Below, one piece after another: positions 1 through 8,251 of a stretch of 64,000 nucleotides of DNA (the stretch's first letter is position 1; each line of letters begins with the position of its first letter). Location of the stretch: assembly GCA_023230455.1 (NCBI GenBank), contig JALNXH010000012.1, forward strand, positions 41,176 through 105,175. Reading direction: 5' to 3'. The notes beneath the pieces are model-generated. The model ran no database searches, was not told the DNA's origin, and saw only the letters and a list, made by a program, of their open reading frames with translations. The stretch is from Rhodocyclaceae bacterium (GTDB taxonomy: Bacteria > Pseudomonadota > Gammaproteobacteria > Burkholderiales > Rhodocyclaceae). Both the position numbers and the translations under genes were made by a program.

Positions 1-478
1 CGAGCAGGAAGGCCAGATGGCCATGGACCGCAGGGTCGGTGATCTTGTCGTAATCGTCCAGCATCAAGATGACCTCGCGCCCGAGGTTGTCCAGCATGTT
101 GATGATGGAGGTCAGCTGCGCCTTGACCGAAACCATCTTGCCGGCAACCCGCTGCTCGGCGGTCTCGTCCGCCAGCCCCCCCAATGCCTCGGCAAGGGCG
201 GCGGTCAGGTAGTCGACGAACCGGCTCTCGTCGTTGTCGTCCTGGTCGAGGGTCAGCCAGGCGACGATCTGGCCGTCGACCAGAAGCGCTTCGCGCCAGA
301 TCGTGAGCAGCGTGGTCTTGCCGAATCCGGCCGGTGCCTTGATCAGGGTCAGCGGGCGAATCAGGCCGGCCGACAGCGACTGCAACACGCTGACACGGGA
401 AACCGGGGAGCGTGTCAGCCGCGGCGGACTGAATTTTGTCCTGATCAGCAGGGAGGAGAATTTCTTCTGGGTGCTCAC
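1..478 (-). CDS. MalT/LuxR-type ATP-dependent transcriptional regulator, N-terminal part (runs off window)
   Basis: Reading leftward from a GTG at 478, the frame stays open to the window edge (about 159 codons). A GAGGAG ribosome-binding site lies four bases before the GTG, which decides the start. The protein begins VSTQKKFSSLL and carries a Walker A motif APAGFGKTTLL near residue 50. A Walker B-like stretch VILMLDDYDKI follows near residue 145. This order is typical of the STAND NTPase domain of MalT-family activators, which end in a LuxR-type helix-turn-helix; that end lies outside the window. It is divergent from the NTF2-like/kinase genes that begin at 790 and is a plausible activator of them. 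The inducer cannot be told. Confidence 0.85.
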   Translation of the reverse strand, partial: MSTQKKFSSLLIRTKFSPPRLTRSPVSRVSVLQSLSAGLIRPLTLIKAPAGFGKTTLLTIWREALLVDGQIVAWLTLDQDDNDESRFVDYLTAALAEALGGLADETAEQRVAGKMVSVKAQLTSIINMLDNLGREVILMLDDYDKITDPAVHGHLAFLL

Positions 479-789
479 GAATCTCCTCGATGGCTCTGCG
501 TTCAGGTTGACGGTTCAGGTTTTGGGTACATTCTAAAGAAACAAAGCAGTGGAAGAGATTGATGGGGAATCAACAAGATGCGGTCGCCAGCCCGCTGCGA
601 GACCGCCACGCGCAGCCGCCACCCCCCCCATGCGCTCCCCGTCCGGAATCCACCGCCGCGGCGATGTTTCGCTAATCTGGCCGGCTAGGCGGGATTTCGG
701 CGTCGCCAACACTTCGGCGCAGGACACCGGCCAAGGGTTTGTTCGACGAACAGAGTGCTTGAATAGCCATCACCAGAACGGAGGAAATC
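479..789. promoter_or_regulatory. Divergent intergenic region between the MalT-type regulator and the 790 gene
   Basis: This 311-base stretch separates two divergent genes and so should hold both promoters and any operator for the regulator. It has an AT-richer patch around 520-545 and a C-rich run around 620-630. A GGAGGAAA ribosome-binding site sits just before the ATG at 790. I see no convincing gene, tRNA or clear inverted-repeat operator in it. Confidence 0.4.
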
Positions 790-1191
790 ATGACAAAAAA
801 ATCGCGACTGATTGAGAATCTTGAGCAGGCCTGGACCGGCGACCTTGAGGCATTGTTAGGTCAATATACGGAGGACTGCATGTTCGAGGACAAGGCCTTC
901 GGCTTGGTGCACCACGGTCACGCCGGCCTGCGCGAGGTGTTCGAGTTCACCTACAAAATGATGCCCGATTTCCGCGTCGCCTACGGCGACTGCGTTATCG
1001 ACGAGGCCTTCGGCGCCGTGCAATGGGTGTTCACCGGCTCCTTCCATGGCGATTTCGAGGGCAGCCTGCATGCGGGAACGCCGGTTCGCGTAGAGGGCGT
1101 GTCCTTCATGAAACTGCGCGAGGGTCGCATCGCACACAACGCGGATTACTGGAACCTCGCCGCGCTGGCCCTGCAACTGCGCAAGGATTAG
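790..1191 (+). CDS. NTF2/SnoaL-like protein, cytosolic
   Basis: 133 residues, the usual size of a single NTF2-like (SnoaL-type) alpha+beta barrel. Such proteins act as small isomerases, cyclases or hydratases, or simply bind hydrophobic ligands. The ATG is preceded by GGAGGAAATC. The protein opens with a helix (LIENLEQAWTGDLEAL) and has the early YTEDCMFEDKAFG strand region common in polyketide-cyclase-like members. It ends with HNADYWNLAALALQLRK. The next gene ends NTDYWNLNAFIQQMKK, so the two are paralogues. No signal peptide is visible, so this copy should be cytosolic. It is the first gene of the plus-strand cluster leading into F420 synthesis. The substrate is unknown. Confidence 0.85.
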   Translation: MTKKSRLIENLEQAWTGDLEALLGQYTEDCMFEDKAFGLVHHGHAGLREVFEFTYKMMPDFRVAYGDCVIDEAFGAVQWVFTGSFHGDFEGSLHAGTPVRVEGVSFMKLREGRIAHNADYWNLAALALQLRKD

Positions 1192-1266
1192 AGTAGCCAG
1201 CTACCCGCCTGAACGCTGTCGTGGTGCAGACTGCGGCTTTTTTCTGATACCAAGAGGAGATGCCAA

Positions 1267-1824
1267 ATGAAGAAAACAGTACAAGAAATCCAACTTGCCG
1301 ATACGCTCGACCAGCGCGTTGCGCCGCGCCGCCGCCTGCTTGGACAGCTTGCTGGCGTGACGGCCGCCGTGCCGCTCGGCCTGCTCGCCTCGGCGCAGCC
1401 CGCCCAGGCGGCCTCCGATCTGAAAAAGAACTTCCTCGGCATGATCAAGGCCTGGAACGACCACGATTCGGCAAAGATCGCCAGCTACTTCATCGACGAC
1501 TGCACCTACACGGACATTGCTCTTGAGGTCGCGCATCACGGCAAAAAGGAAGTCATCGCCTTCGCCGACGGGACATTCATCGGCTTCCCCGACTTCGAGA
1601 TTGTGATCAAGTCCTGTTTCGCCGGGCAAGACTCGGTGGCAGCCGAGTGGGACATGATCATGTCCTGGAAGGGGCCCTATCCCAGCCTCGGACCGACGCC
1701 CGACGGCAAAACGTATCGCCTGAAAGGCGCGTCGGTGTCGCATTTCAACAAGGCGGGAAAGATCATCGGCAACACGGACTACTGGAACCTGAACGCGTTC
1801 ATACAGCAGATGAAGAAGAGCTGA
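1267..1824 (+). CDS. NTF2/SnoaL-like protein with Tat-like export signal
   Basis: 185 residues: an N-terminal extension of about 55 residues plus an NTF2-like domain. The extension has RRRLLGQLAG followed by a hydrophobic stretch and an AQAA cleavage-like site near residue 50, which is close to a Tat signal. The mature part (DLKKNFLGMIKAWNDHDSAKI) and its end NTDYWNLNAF match the preceding 790 gene, so the pair are paralogues in different compartments. AAGAGGAG precedes the ATG. Tat export would suit a protein that folds, or binds its ligand, before export. The function is not known; a periplasmic isomerase or lipid/terpenoid binder is possible. Confidence 0.8.
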   Translation: MKKTVQEIQLADTLDQRVAPRRRLLGQLAGVTAAVPLGLLASAQPAQAASDLKKNFLGMIKAWNDHDSAKIASYFIDDCTYTDIALEVAHHGKKEVIAFADGTFIGFPDFEIVIKSCFAGQDSVAAEWDMIMSWKGPYPSLGPTPDGKTYRLKGASVSHFNKAGKIIGNTDYWNLNAFIQQMKKS

Positions 1825-1906
1825 AACGCCTCTTCAAAGCGGCGAGGCATGACCGCCCGCATCGAACAGTTTCAGTCAAGCGTCAATCGAGCAAAGGAAT
1901 GAACGC

Positions 1907-3100
1907 ATGCTTTCCATAGACAAGAATCGTCCGCCCGCCGAGTGGATCGCGGATTTGCGCCGACGCTTTCCGTGCGAAACGGAAATCGATCGGATTCTCA
2001 CCAGCAAGCTGAACCGCCGGGCCGGCCCCGGCTATTCTCCGGTCAGTCTGGAAACCCTGAGCAATGGCGTGAAAGCCCTGCTGCAACAGGAACTGAAGGA
2101 GCCGTTCGAGGTTGTCGAAGCGAAATGGCTCTCCGGCGGGGCATCCAAGGTACAGATGGAGTTCAAGCTGCAATGGAACGAGCCCGGAGTCGGGCGCACA
2201 ACGACGCGCATGGTGTTGCGCATGGAGCCGGCCGAATCCGCGGTCGAAACCAGCCGCTTGCGCGAGTTCCAGTTGATCAAGGCGTTCGAGGGCATCCTGC
2301 CGGTGCCGAAAGCCTACTGGGCCGACGCCGAGGGCAAATATTTCCCCTACCCGGCCATCATCTACGGTTTTGCCACGGGGGTGACCAAACCCACCGGGAG
2401 CGTCAGCAACGTGAGCGGGACGGGCATCAATTTCGGCCCGGCGCTGCGCCCCATCATCGGCGCGCAGTTTGTCGATCACATGGCCAGGATGCACACCATG
2501 GACTGGCGCCAGGCCGATCTGAGCGCCTTCGATGTGCCGGCCCTGGGCACACAGGCGGTCGAGTGGCAGATCAACTGGTGGGAGCGGGTGTGGGAAGAGG
2601 ATAGCAACGAGGACATCCCCTTGATGCGTTTCGCCGCCGACTGGCTGCGCCAGAACATGCCGCCGGTCGACCGGCTCTCGGTGGTGCACGGGGATTACCG
2701 CTCCGGCAACTTCCTGTACACGGAACACGACAACCGGATCACCGCCTGGCTCGATTGGGAACTCGGCCATCTCGGCGACCGCCATGAAGACCTGGGTTAC
2801 GCCCTCAACCTCGTCCATGCGCACAAGTCCGAGGACGGAAAGACCGTGCTCTACAACGGATTCATGCCCAAGGAAGCGCTTTTCGAAGCCTACGAGAAGG
2901 CATCGGGCCTGTCGGTCAGCCCCAAGATCGTCGACTACTACCGGGTACTGAGCACCTACAAGCTAACGGCCGTCTGCATTGGCAGCACCTACCGTATAGC
3001 GCGGGGTGGCAAGAGCCACCAGGATGTGCTGCTCGCCTGGCTCATCGGAGCCGGTTACGTTATCGCGGAAGATCTTCGCCGCGTTTTGAAGGAGGTCTGA
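1907..3100 (+). CDS. APH-fold phosphotransferase family protein (kinase 1)
   Basis: 397 residues of the aminoglycoside/choline-kinase-like fold. The catalytic loop is HGDYRSGNF near residue 260, with the metal-binding DWELGHLGDRHED near 282. The N-terminal lobe is long, with the nucleotide-binding stretch WLSGGASKVQMEF near residue 77. Catabolic members of this family often sit beside acyl-CoA or lipid genes and probably phosphorylate small alcohols, rather than giving antibiotic resistance. It shares its N-terminal motif DKNRPxxEW and general layout with the gene at 5898. AAAGGAA lies before the ATG. The gene ends one base before the ATG at 3102, so the two should be co-translated. Confidence 0.88.
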   Translation: MLSIDKNRPPAEWIADLRRRFPCETEIDRILTSKLNRRAGPGYSPVSLETLSNGVKALLQQELKEPFEVVEAKWLSGGASKVQMEFKLQWNEPGVGRTTTRMVLRMEPAESAVETSRLREFQLIKAFEGILPVPKAYWADAEGKYFPYPAIIYGFATGVTKPTGSVSNVSGTGINFGPALRPIIGAQFVDHMARMHTMDWRQADLSAFDVPALGTQAVEWQINWWERVWEEDSNEDIPLMRFAADWLRQNMPPVDRLSVVHGDYRSGNFLYTEHDNRITAWLDWELGHLGDRHEDLGYALNLVHAHKSEDGKTVLYNGFMPKEALFEAYEKASGLSVSPKIVDYYRVLSTYKLTAVCIGSTYRIARGGKSHQDVLLAWLIGAGYVIAEDLRRVLKEV

Positions 3101-3101
3101 C

Positions 3102-3647
3102 ATGGAAATTCGACCCGCGATACAGATTCAAGCCATGATCAAGTCCATGATCGACGTGGTGTTGCCCGCCGTCGATCCGGAACACAAGATGGCGCAGGAG
3201 CAGGCCCAACTGATCATCGGTACGCTGAAAATGATGGGGCAGAGGCTGCCGCTACAGTTCCGCTATGACCGCAAGGAACTCGACGAGTATGTGGCGCTTT
3301 CCGTCGAGTTGCTGAAGCAGATGCGCGGCAGCGAAAAAACCCAAAGTGCGATGAAAGAGCTCGGCGCCAGTCAGGTTGAGGGGGCGGCGGTGCTTGACCG
3401 CGCCCGTGCCGAACCGGGCGAGCTGGAAACCGCCGTGTTCGATCTGCGCGCGAAAGTCGGCGCACTGGTGAAAGCCGTCGGCGCCGATGGCGAGGCGGCA
3501 AGCCGCGACGCACTCAAGCATCTGATCCTGGACGCCGCAGAGAACCAGTTGCAGCGCGAGCTTTCGTGGCAAGCCGCCCTCGGCTATTCCGACCCGGCGG
3601 AGCTTCAGCCCATCGAGAACCTCATCGGCGTCTCACCGGCACGTTAA
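3102..3647 (+). CDS. Small helical protein of unknown function, coupled to kinase 1
   Basis: 181 residues, soluble, no signal peptide and no membrane segment. It is rich in Ala, Glu, Leu and Lys and looks mainly helical (for example YVALSVELLKQMRG and DALKHLILDAAENQLQREL). Its strong GAAGGAGG ribosome-binding site lies inside the last codons of the kinase at 1907, and only one base separates the two reading frames. This suggests a partner or accessory subunit of that kinase. I do not recognise the family. No equivalent follows the second kinase at 5898. Confidence 0.75.
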   Translation: MEIRPAIQIQAMIKSMIDVVLPAVDPEHKMAQEQAQLIIGTLKMMGQRLPLQFRYDRKELDEYVALSVELLKQMRGSEKTQSAMKELGASQVEGAAVLDRARAEPGELETAVFDLRAKVGALVKAVGADGEAASRDALKHLILDAAENQLQRELSWQAALGYSDPAELQPIENLIGVSPAR

Positions 3648-3661
3648 TCAATTTTCATATT

Positions 3662-3799
3662 AAGGAAGGACTGATTAAGTCTCCCGTTCGCCCTGAGCCT
3701 GTCGAAGGGTATGGGACAAACGCTTGAAATATTAGTGATTAAGTCCGCCCATGGTTCGACAGGCTCACCACGAACGGACTTAATCAGTTATTTCTTAAA
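3662..3799. repeat. 138-bp palindromic REPIN-like repeat, copy 1
   Basis: This 138-base unit recurs at 31789-31926 in the same orientation with about seven base differences by eye. The arms form an imperfect inverted repeat: ACTGATTAAGTC then CGTTCG and TGAGCCTGTCGAA on the left, and the reverse complement on the right. They surround a loop around GGGACAAACGCTTGAAAT. Paired REP-type palindromes of this form (REPINs) are intergenic and non-coding. The copy ends about 12 bases before the ATG at 3811, so it may affect expression of that gene. A short reading frame inside it is conserved only because the repeat is. Confidence 0.85.
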
Positions 3800-3810
3800 A
3801 AGGGACGACC

Positions 3811-4809
3811 ATGTCGACTTATCATTACCCGATCAAGAAACCGCTCGAATCCATTCTGATATTTGGCGCCAGCGCGCATATCGGCGGTCCGTTGGCGCGC
3901 CACGTGACCGACAACGCACCCGATGTGCGCCTGCGTTTGGCGACATCGTCGAAAGCCAAGGCGGAGAAATTGAAAATCGATTTCCCCAAGGCCGAAGTCG
4001 TCGTCGCCGACTACTACGACCTGCCCTCGATGCGCGCCGCCACCAAGGGCATGGAAGGCGTGTTCCTGGTCTCGCCCGACTTTCTCGACGAACACATCGC
4101 CATGGCGGTGTTCCGCCGTGCGGTTACCGACAACGGAGTAGTTCGCCATGTAATCCGGATTCTCGCCGATCCGCCCGGCGTGACGCTCCACCATGTGCCG
4201 AAGGAGATGCATGCCTTCGGCGGCGGCACGGCGATCCAGAACCTGATCGCCAAGGACTTCCTGGAAAAGACCGATCTGCCGATCACCTATCTGAATTCGG
4301 CGGGCTGGTATTTTGACAACTACAAGACCTGGCTGGCGGCGCCGATTCTGCAAAAACGTACACTGACCATGTCGGCACCGCGCCGCGTGCTGTATTTCGA
4401 TCCCAACGAGCTGGGCGAAGTGGCGGCGCGGATTTTTCTTTCCGACGATGCGCGACACATCGGCGGCAGCTACCAGTGCGACAACGGCCAGGATCTGACC
4501 AGTTTCGAAGAGGCCGCCGCATTGATGAGCGAAATCTTCGGCGTCAAGATTGCCTACGACGGCAGCGACGAGGGCTTCATGCGCGAAATCGGCGAACCGG
4601 CACGCGCCTACTGGTCCAACGTCGGCGCCTTCGCCAACGGCCAGGACCCGGCGGAATATTTCCTGGCCTATTGGCGCTTCGAGCAGGCGAACGAGAATGC
4701 CTGGCGGCGCACCGACTTTGCCGGGCGCATCCTCGGCCGCACACCGCGGTCGTTGCGCCAGTGGCTGACCGAGAACCGCGACTTTTTCCTCAAGGGCATG
4801 GGTGTGTAA
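3811..4809 (+). CDS. NmrA-like NAD(P)-binding reductase/epimerase (atypical SDR)
   Basis: 332 residues with an N-terminal Rossmann motif ILIFGASAHIGGPLA near residue 15. Later blocks (VVVADYYDLPSMRAATKGMEGVFLVSP, written here in words as the beta4-beta5 region) place it in the NmrA-like atypical short-chain dehydrogenases. It lacks a clear YxxxK catalytic pair, as many NmrA-like members do. These proteins are NAD(P)H-using reductases or redox sensors. An AGGGACGACC ribosome-binding site abuts the end of the REPIN-like repeat. It lies between the two kinase/CrtC-like sets and may reduce or isomerise a pathway intermediate. Confidence 0.8.
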   Translation: MSTYHYPIKKPLESILIFGASAHIGGPLARHVTDNAPDVRLRLATSSKAKAEKLKIDFPKAEVVVADYYDLPSMRAATKGMEGVFLVSPDFLDEHIAMAVFRRAVTDNGVVRHVIRILADPPGVTLHHVPKEMHAFGGGTAIQNLIAKDFLEKTDLPITYLNSAGWYFDNYKTWLAAPILQKRTLTMSAPRRVLYFDPNELGEVAARIFLSDDARHIGGSYQCDNGQDLTSFEEAAALMSEIFGVKIAYDGSDEGFMREIGEPARAYWSNVGAFANGQDPAEYFLAYWRFEQANENAWRRTDFAGRILGRTPRSLRQWLTENRDFFLKGMGV

Positions 4810-4917
4810 GCCGGGCAACGGCCCCGATCCGGTGCGGATGCGTGCGCATCGGGCCGGGGAGCCTTGCCGACGAAAATTCGACCCCATTCGACCCTGTTTG
4901 AGACTGAAAGAAAACCT

Positions 4918-5829
4918 ATGAGTAGCGGCTACGAGAGATTCGAAAGCCTGGCCCCCGGCGATGGCAACCCGCGCTGGAACCAGAGCTTCTATTACAACTT
5001 TTATGACCCGGTTACCAAGACGGCCGGATTGATCCGTCTCGGTCTGATGGAAAACCTGCGCGAGACGAATACCTGGTTCGTCTTCTTCCAGGACGGCTTG
5101 CCGATCTACAACCGGGTCAACATGAACTTGCCATACACCTTCGATCGTCCGGGAAACGGCATCAAGGTGGCCGGCATGTATATCCATGCAGTCGAACCAC
5201 TGAAGAAAACCCGCATCCTGTTCTCGGATGTCGATTTTTCAGTTGACCTGTGCTGGGACGAGCGCAACCCGATGGTGAACCCGCTCACCATGGATTCCGG
5301 CAAGGATGTCTTTTCCAGTGAAATGGCACACGTCCATCTGGAAGGGACGGCAAACGTTACCGGTCACATCGTGCACCGCGGCCAACGCATCGAAATCAAC
5401 GGTACCGGGTTCCGCGACATCGGCGTCGGCCCGCGCAACTGGGACGTTCTCAAGAACTACCGCCTGGCCTGGCCTGTGTTCGAGGACGGCACAGCTCTCG
5501 CCGGCGTGCGCGCCGTTTCCACCAGCGGCGACACCTCGTACATGCGCATGTACCACGACGGCAACAAGTGGCTGCGGGTCACGCAGATCGAAGGAAAACA
5601 GACTTACGCTGAGGACACGTTTTCCATTGCGACCGCCCACTGGACATGGACCGACGAGAACGGCAGAAGTTACGAGATGACCGGCAAGCCGCTGCTGCGT
5701 TGGTTCTTCTCCGTCGACACGTTTCTCGTGTGCGAGCAGATCATGGAGTACCGCACTACCGACGGCAGGGTAGGGTACGGTCTGCATGAAAATGGCTATC
5801 GGCTACCATGGAAAGGCATAGAAATCTGA
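4918..5829 (+). CDS. CrtC/DUF7064-like protein 1 (hydroxyneurosporene synthase-type fold)
   Basis: 303 residues from the ATG at 4918 (MSSGYERFESLAPGDGNPRW); an earlier in-frame start at 4864 would add 18 residues of low-quality sequence. The protein is rich in aromatic residues and beta strands, with FRDIGVGPRNWDV in the middle and EYRTTDGRVGYGLHENGYRLPWK near the end. The layout (central GxRxW region, terminal GRxGYG) is shared with the gene at 7121, so they are distant paralogues. The family resembles the double-lipocalin-like fold of CrtC carotenoid hydratases, some of which add or remove water on isoprenoids. Activity on a terpenoid or steroid-like ligand is inference. Confidence 0.7.
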   Translation: MSSGYERFESLAPGDGNPRWNQSFYYNFYDPVTKTAGLIRLGLMENLRETNTWFVFFQDGLPIYNRVNMNLPYTFDRPGNGIKVAGMYIHAVEPLKKTRILFSDVDFSVDLCWDERNPMVNPLTMDSGKDVFSSEMAHVHLEGTANVTGHIVHRGQRIEINGTGFRDIGVGPRNWDVLKNYRLAWPVFEDGTALAGVRAVSTSGDTSYMRMYHDGNKWLRVTQIEGKQTYAEDTFSIATAHWTWTDENGRSYEMTGKPLLRWFFSVDTFLVCEQIMEYRTTDGRVGYGLHENGYRLPWKGIEI

Positions 5830-5897
5830 ACTAATTGGCCTCCACGAAACCCGGGGCGATTCAGTCTCGCCCCCACTTCTTCGCTAAAGGTGAGCGC

Positions 5898-7055
5898 ATG
5901 AGCGGCCTCGACAAGAATCGACCGACCAAGGAGTGGATCGAATTGATCCGCCGCCGCTTTCCCTGCGAAACGGAGATCGACCGCGTCCTCACGCGCAAGA
6001 TGTTGCTGCGCGCCGGGCCGGGGTATTCGCCGGTGAGCCTCGAAACCCTGGTCGATGGCGTCAACGCCCTGCTGCGCCAACATCTGCGCGACGATTTTCG
6101 CGTTTTCGATGCGCAGTGGATGACGGGCGGCGCATCGAAACTGCAAATGTCCTTCGTGCTCGACTGGAATTCCCCGGAATTGGGCCGCACGCGTACGCCC
6201 ATGGTGTTGCGCATGGAGCCGGCTGCATCGGGCATCGAGAGCAGCCGCATGCGCGAGTATCAGATTCAGCGCGCGCTGAACGGACACATTCCGGTGCCGG
6301 CCGCCTACTGGGTCGATGTCGAGGGCAAGTATCTGCCCTATCCGGCGATCATCTGCGGTTATGTGAACGGGGTCACCAAGCCGAGCGGCACCGATGCCCG
6401 CGTCAGCGGCACCGGGACGACCTTTCCGCCCGAGACCGGCCGCGTGCTCGGGCACCAGTTCGTCGGCCATATGGCGACCCTGCACCGTCTCGATTGGCGC
6501 AACGCCGGGCTCGACGCTTTCGACGCGCCGGCAACCGCGCTGCAATCGGTGGAATGGCAGATCAACTGGTGGCAGCGGGCGTGGGAGGAGGATTCCAACG
6601 AGGACATTCCGCTGCTGCGGCTGGCCATCGCCTGGATGCGCAACAACATGCCGCCGATCGATCACCTGTCGCTGGTGCATGGCGACTTCCGCACCGGCAA
6701 TTTTCTCTACGACGAAGCAGACAATCGCATCACCGCGCTGCTCGATTGGGAAACGGCGCACATCGGTGACCGCCACGAAGACATTTTCTACATGACCACC
6801 GCGCCGTATCGCCAGTTCGCCGCCGACGGCAAGACCGAAGTGATCGGCGGCATGCTGCCGGCCGAGGAGTTTTACGCGGCCTACGAAAAAGCCTCGGGCC
6901 TGCCTGTCATTCCCAAGACGGCGACGTTCTATCGCGTGTTGAACAGCGTCAAGATCGCCTCGGTTGCCCTAGCGTGCTGCTATCGCGTGGCGCGTGGCGG
7001 CAAGACGCATCAGGACGGCTGGTGGCGTGGATCATGGGCGTCGCCTATACAGTGA
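5898..7055 (+). CDS. APH-fold phosphotransferase family protein (kinase 2), frameshifted near the 3' end
   Basis: 385 residues from the ATG at 5898 (MSGLDKNRPTKEW), chosen because it lines up with the start of the paralogue at 1907 and follows AAGGTGAG; 5835 is a longer in-frame alternative. It carries HGDFRTGNF and LDWETAHIGDRHED, so the catalytic loop and metal site are intact. The frame ends abnormally in GWWRGSWASPIQ at 7055. One extra base at about 7017-7018 would restore LVAWIMGVAYTVMDDLRITLEEVL, ending at 7093, which matches the end of kinase 1. So there is a one-base deletion, either real or a sequencing error. Only about the last 25 residues are affected, and the enzyme may still fold. 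Confidence 0.85.
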   Translation: MSGLDKNRPTKEWIELIRRRFPCETEIDRVLTRKMLLRAGPGYSPVSLETLVDGVNALLRQHLRDDFRVFDAQWMTGGASKLQMSFVLDWNSPELGRTRTPMVLRMEPAASGIESSRMREYQIQRALNGHIPVPAAYWVDVEGKYLPYPAIICGYVNGVTKPSGTDARVSGTGTTFPPETGRVLGHQFVGHMATLHRLDWRNAGLDAFDAPATALQSVEWQINWWQRAWEEDSNEDIPLLRLAIAWMRNNMPPIDHLSLVHGDFRTGNFLYDEADNRITALLDWETAHIGDRHEDIFYMTTAPYRQFAADGKTEVIGGMLPAEEFYAAYEKASGLPVIPKTATFYRVLNSVKIASVALACCYRVARGGKTHQDGWWRGSWASPIQ

Positions 7056-7120
7056 TGGACGATCTGCGCATCACACTTGAAGAAGTGCTTTGAAATAAAC
7101 AATCCATCGGAGAAACACAA

Positions 7121-8125
7121 ATGATTAAACCGCACGACGTCGAATTCCATCTCCCGGCAGATATCGACTATCGCTACGGCGAAACCAACTATTTCCTGTT
7201 CTACATCCCGGAAGAGCGCCTCATGGCGCAGATCTACACGGTCTCGCGCAAGGCCATCGGCGTCATGGCCGTCGACGTGCTGATCCTCGGCTGCCTGACC
7301 GAGAGCCGCGGCGAGTACCTCTACAACGACGTGCAGCAGCACCTGCCGGTGCCGGAAAAGCTGTCCGACTACACGACGCCCAATGGTTTGCACGTCCAGG
7401 TGACCAAGGCGCCGCGCGACTACCGTGTCGATTACGTCGGCTTCGACAACACCGAAATCCACTTCGATTTCACCGGGCTCATGGAACCCTTCGACATCCA
7501 CGATCCCGACCACAGCCCCAAGGCGGCGAAAGACAAAAGCGCCCAGGTGGCCGGCTCGGGCATGGGCGAAGCCTACGGCGGCCACTTCGATCTGACCGGC
7601 CAGGTCAAGGGCGCGCTCAAGTTGCGCGGCAAGGAATACAACATCGACTGCGTCGCCACCATGGACCACAGCTGGGGCGCCCGTCCCGAAGTCGGGCTGC
7701 ATCCGATGGGCTGGATGAACGCCCATTTCGGTCCCGACCTCGCCATCCACTGGATCAATACTTGGGACCCGGACCAGCCGATCGGTTCGCAGCAGGCCTT
7801 GGCGCACGGCTACGTCCTCGAGGACGGCAAGGTCTACGGTCTCACCGACATCAAGCTGCGTTCGACGCGCATGGGTTCGCTCAACACGGCGATGGAAGTG
7901 ATCGCCACCGACATCCGCGGCCGCGAATTCCACCTGCACGGCCAGGCCGAAGTCGGCGCGCCGTGGGTGGCCTACGTCTGCGCAATCTCCAGCGTGCAGG
8001 AATTCCGTTGGACGCTGCCAAACGGCCGCATCGGCTACGGCATGGTGATGGACAACCTGCCGCTGAAGGACACCAATTTGCGTCGCGGACGTCGCTGGAC
8101 GGATACGCAGCCCAGCGTTGACTAG
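7121..8125 (+). CDS. CrtC/DUF7064-like protein 2
   Basis: 334 residues. The centre has ATMDHSWGARP, which is a hallmark-like DHSWG block, and the end has EFRWTLPNGRIGYGMVMDN. The layout follows that of the gene at 4918, where the corresponding end is EYRTTDGRVGYG, so both belong to one broad family of CrtC/AttH-like beta-rich proteins. No signal peptide or membrane segment is seen. GGAG precedes the ATG. It follows kinase 2 as the other copy lies before it, and it leads into the two LLM oxidoreductases. A hydratase, dehydratase or ligand-binding role for a hydrophobic molecule is plausible but unproven. Confidence 0.75.
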   Translation: MIKPHDVEFHLPADIDYRYGETNYFLFYIPEERLMAQIYTVSRKAIGVMAVDVLILGCLTESRGEYLYNDVQQHLPVPEKLSDYTTPNGLHVQVTKAPRDYRVDYVGFDNTEIHFDFTGLMEPFDIHDPDHSPKAAKDKSAQVAGSGMGEAYGGHFDLTGQVKGALKLRGKEYNIDCVATMDHSWGARPEVGLHPMGWMNAHFGPDLAIHWINTWDPDQPIGSQQALAHGYVLEDGKVYGLTDIKLRSTRMGSLNTAMEVIATDIRGREFHLHGQAEVGAPWVAYVCAISSVQEFRWTLPNGRIGYGMVMDNLPLKDTNLRRGRRWTDTQPSVD

Positions 8126-8153
8126 CCAGCCCCAGACCAAAAGGGGGGGCTGG
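8125..8153. terminator. G+C-rich stem-loop after the second CrtC-like gene
   Basis: GCCAGCCCC pairs with GGGGCTGGC across a short A-rich loop directly after the stop codon. There is no run of T after the stem, so it is a weak candidate for a factor-independent terminator. It may instead stabilise the upstream mRNA or mark a break between the kinase/CrtC part and the LLM/F420 part of the cluster. Confidence 0.35.
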
Positions 8154-8251
8154 CGAATGGCCTCGTGATCTAGAATCTTATCGAGGCAACGAATTCCAAC
8201 AACACGCAGGCGTCGCCGCAGCGGCGCCGCAATCCACACAAGGAGGCAACC

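Noticed and set aside
1907..3100. Aminoglycoside resistance function for the APH-fold kinases
   Set aside because: The context is catabolic and cofactor-related, the proteins are longer than classical APH enzymes, and two paralogues lie within one pathway-like cluster; resistance is not supported.
3711..3810. Short frame beginning MGQTLEILVIKS inside the repeat, also seen in the 31.8-kb copy
   Set aside because: The peptide is shared only because the REPIN-like repeat is shared. It has no ribosome-binding site of note, and the frame continues into unrelated sequence in each copy.
4810..4917. GATGCG-TG-CGCATC hairpin before the first CrtC-like gene as a regulatory site
   Set aside because: The stem is short and imperfect outside the core and no second copy was noticed elsewhere, so it is not strong enough to call.
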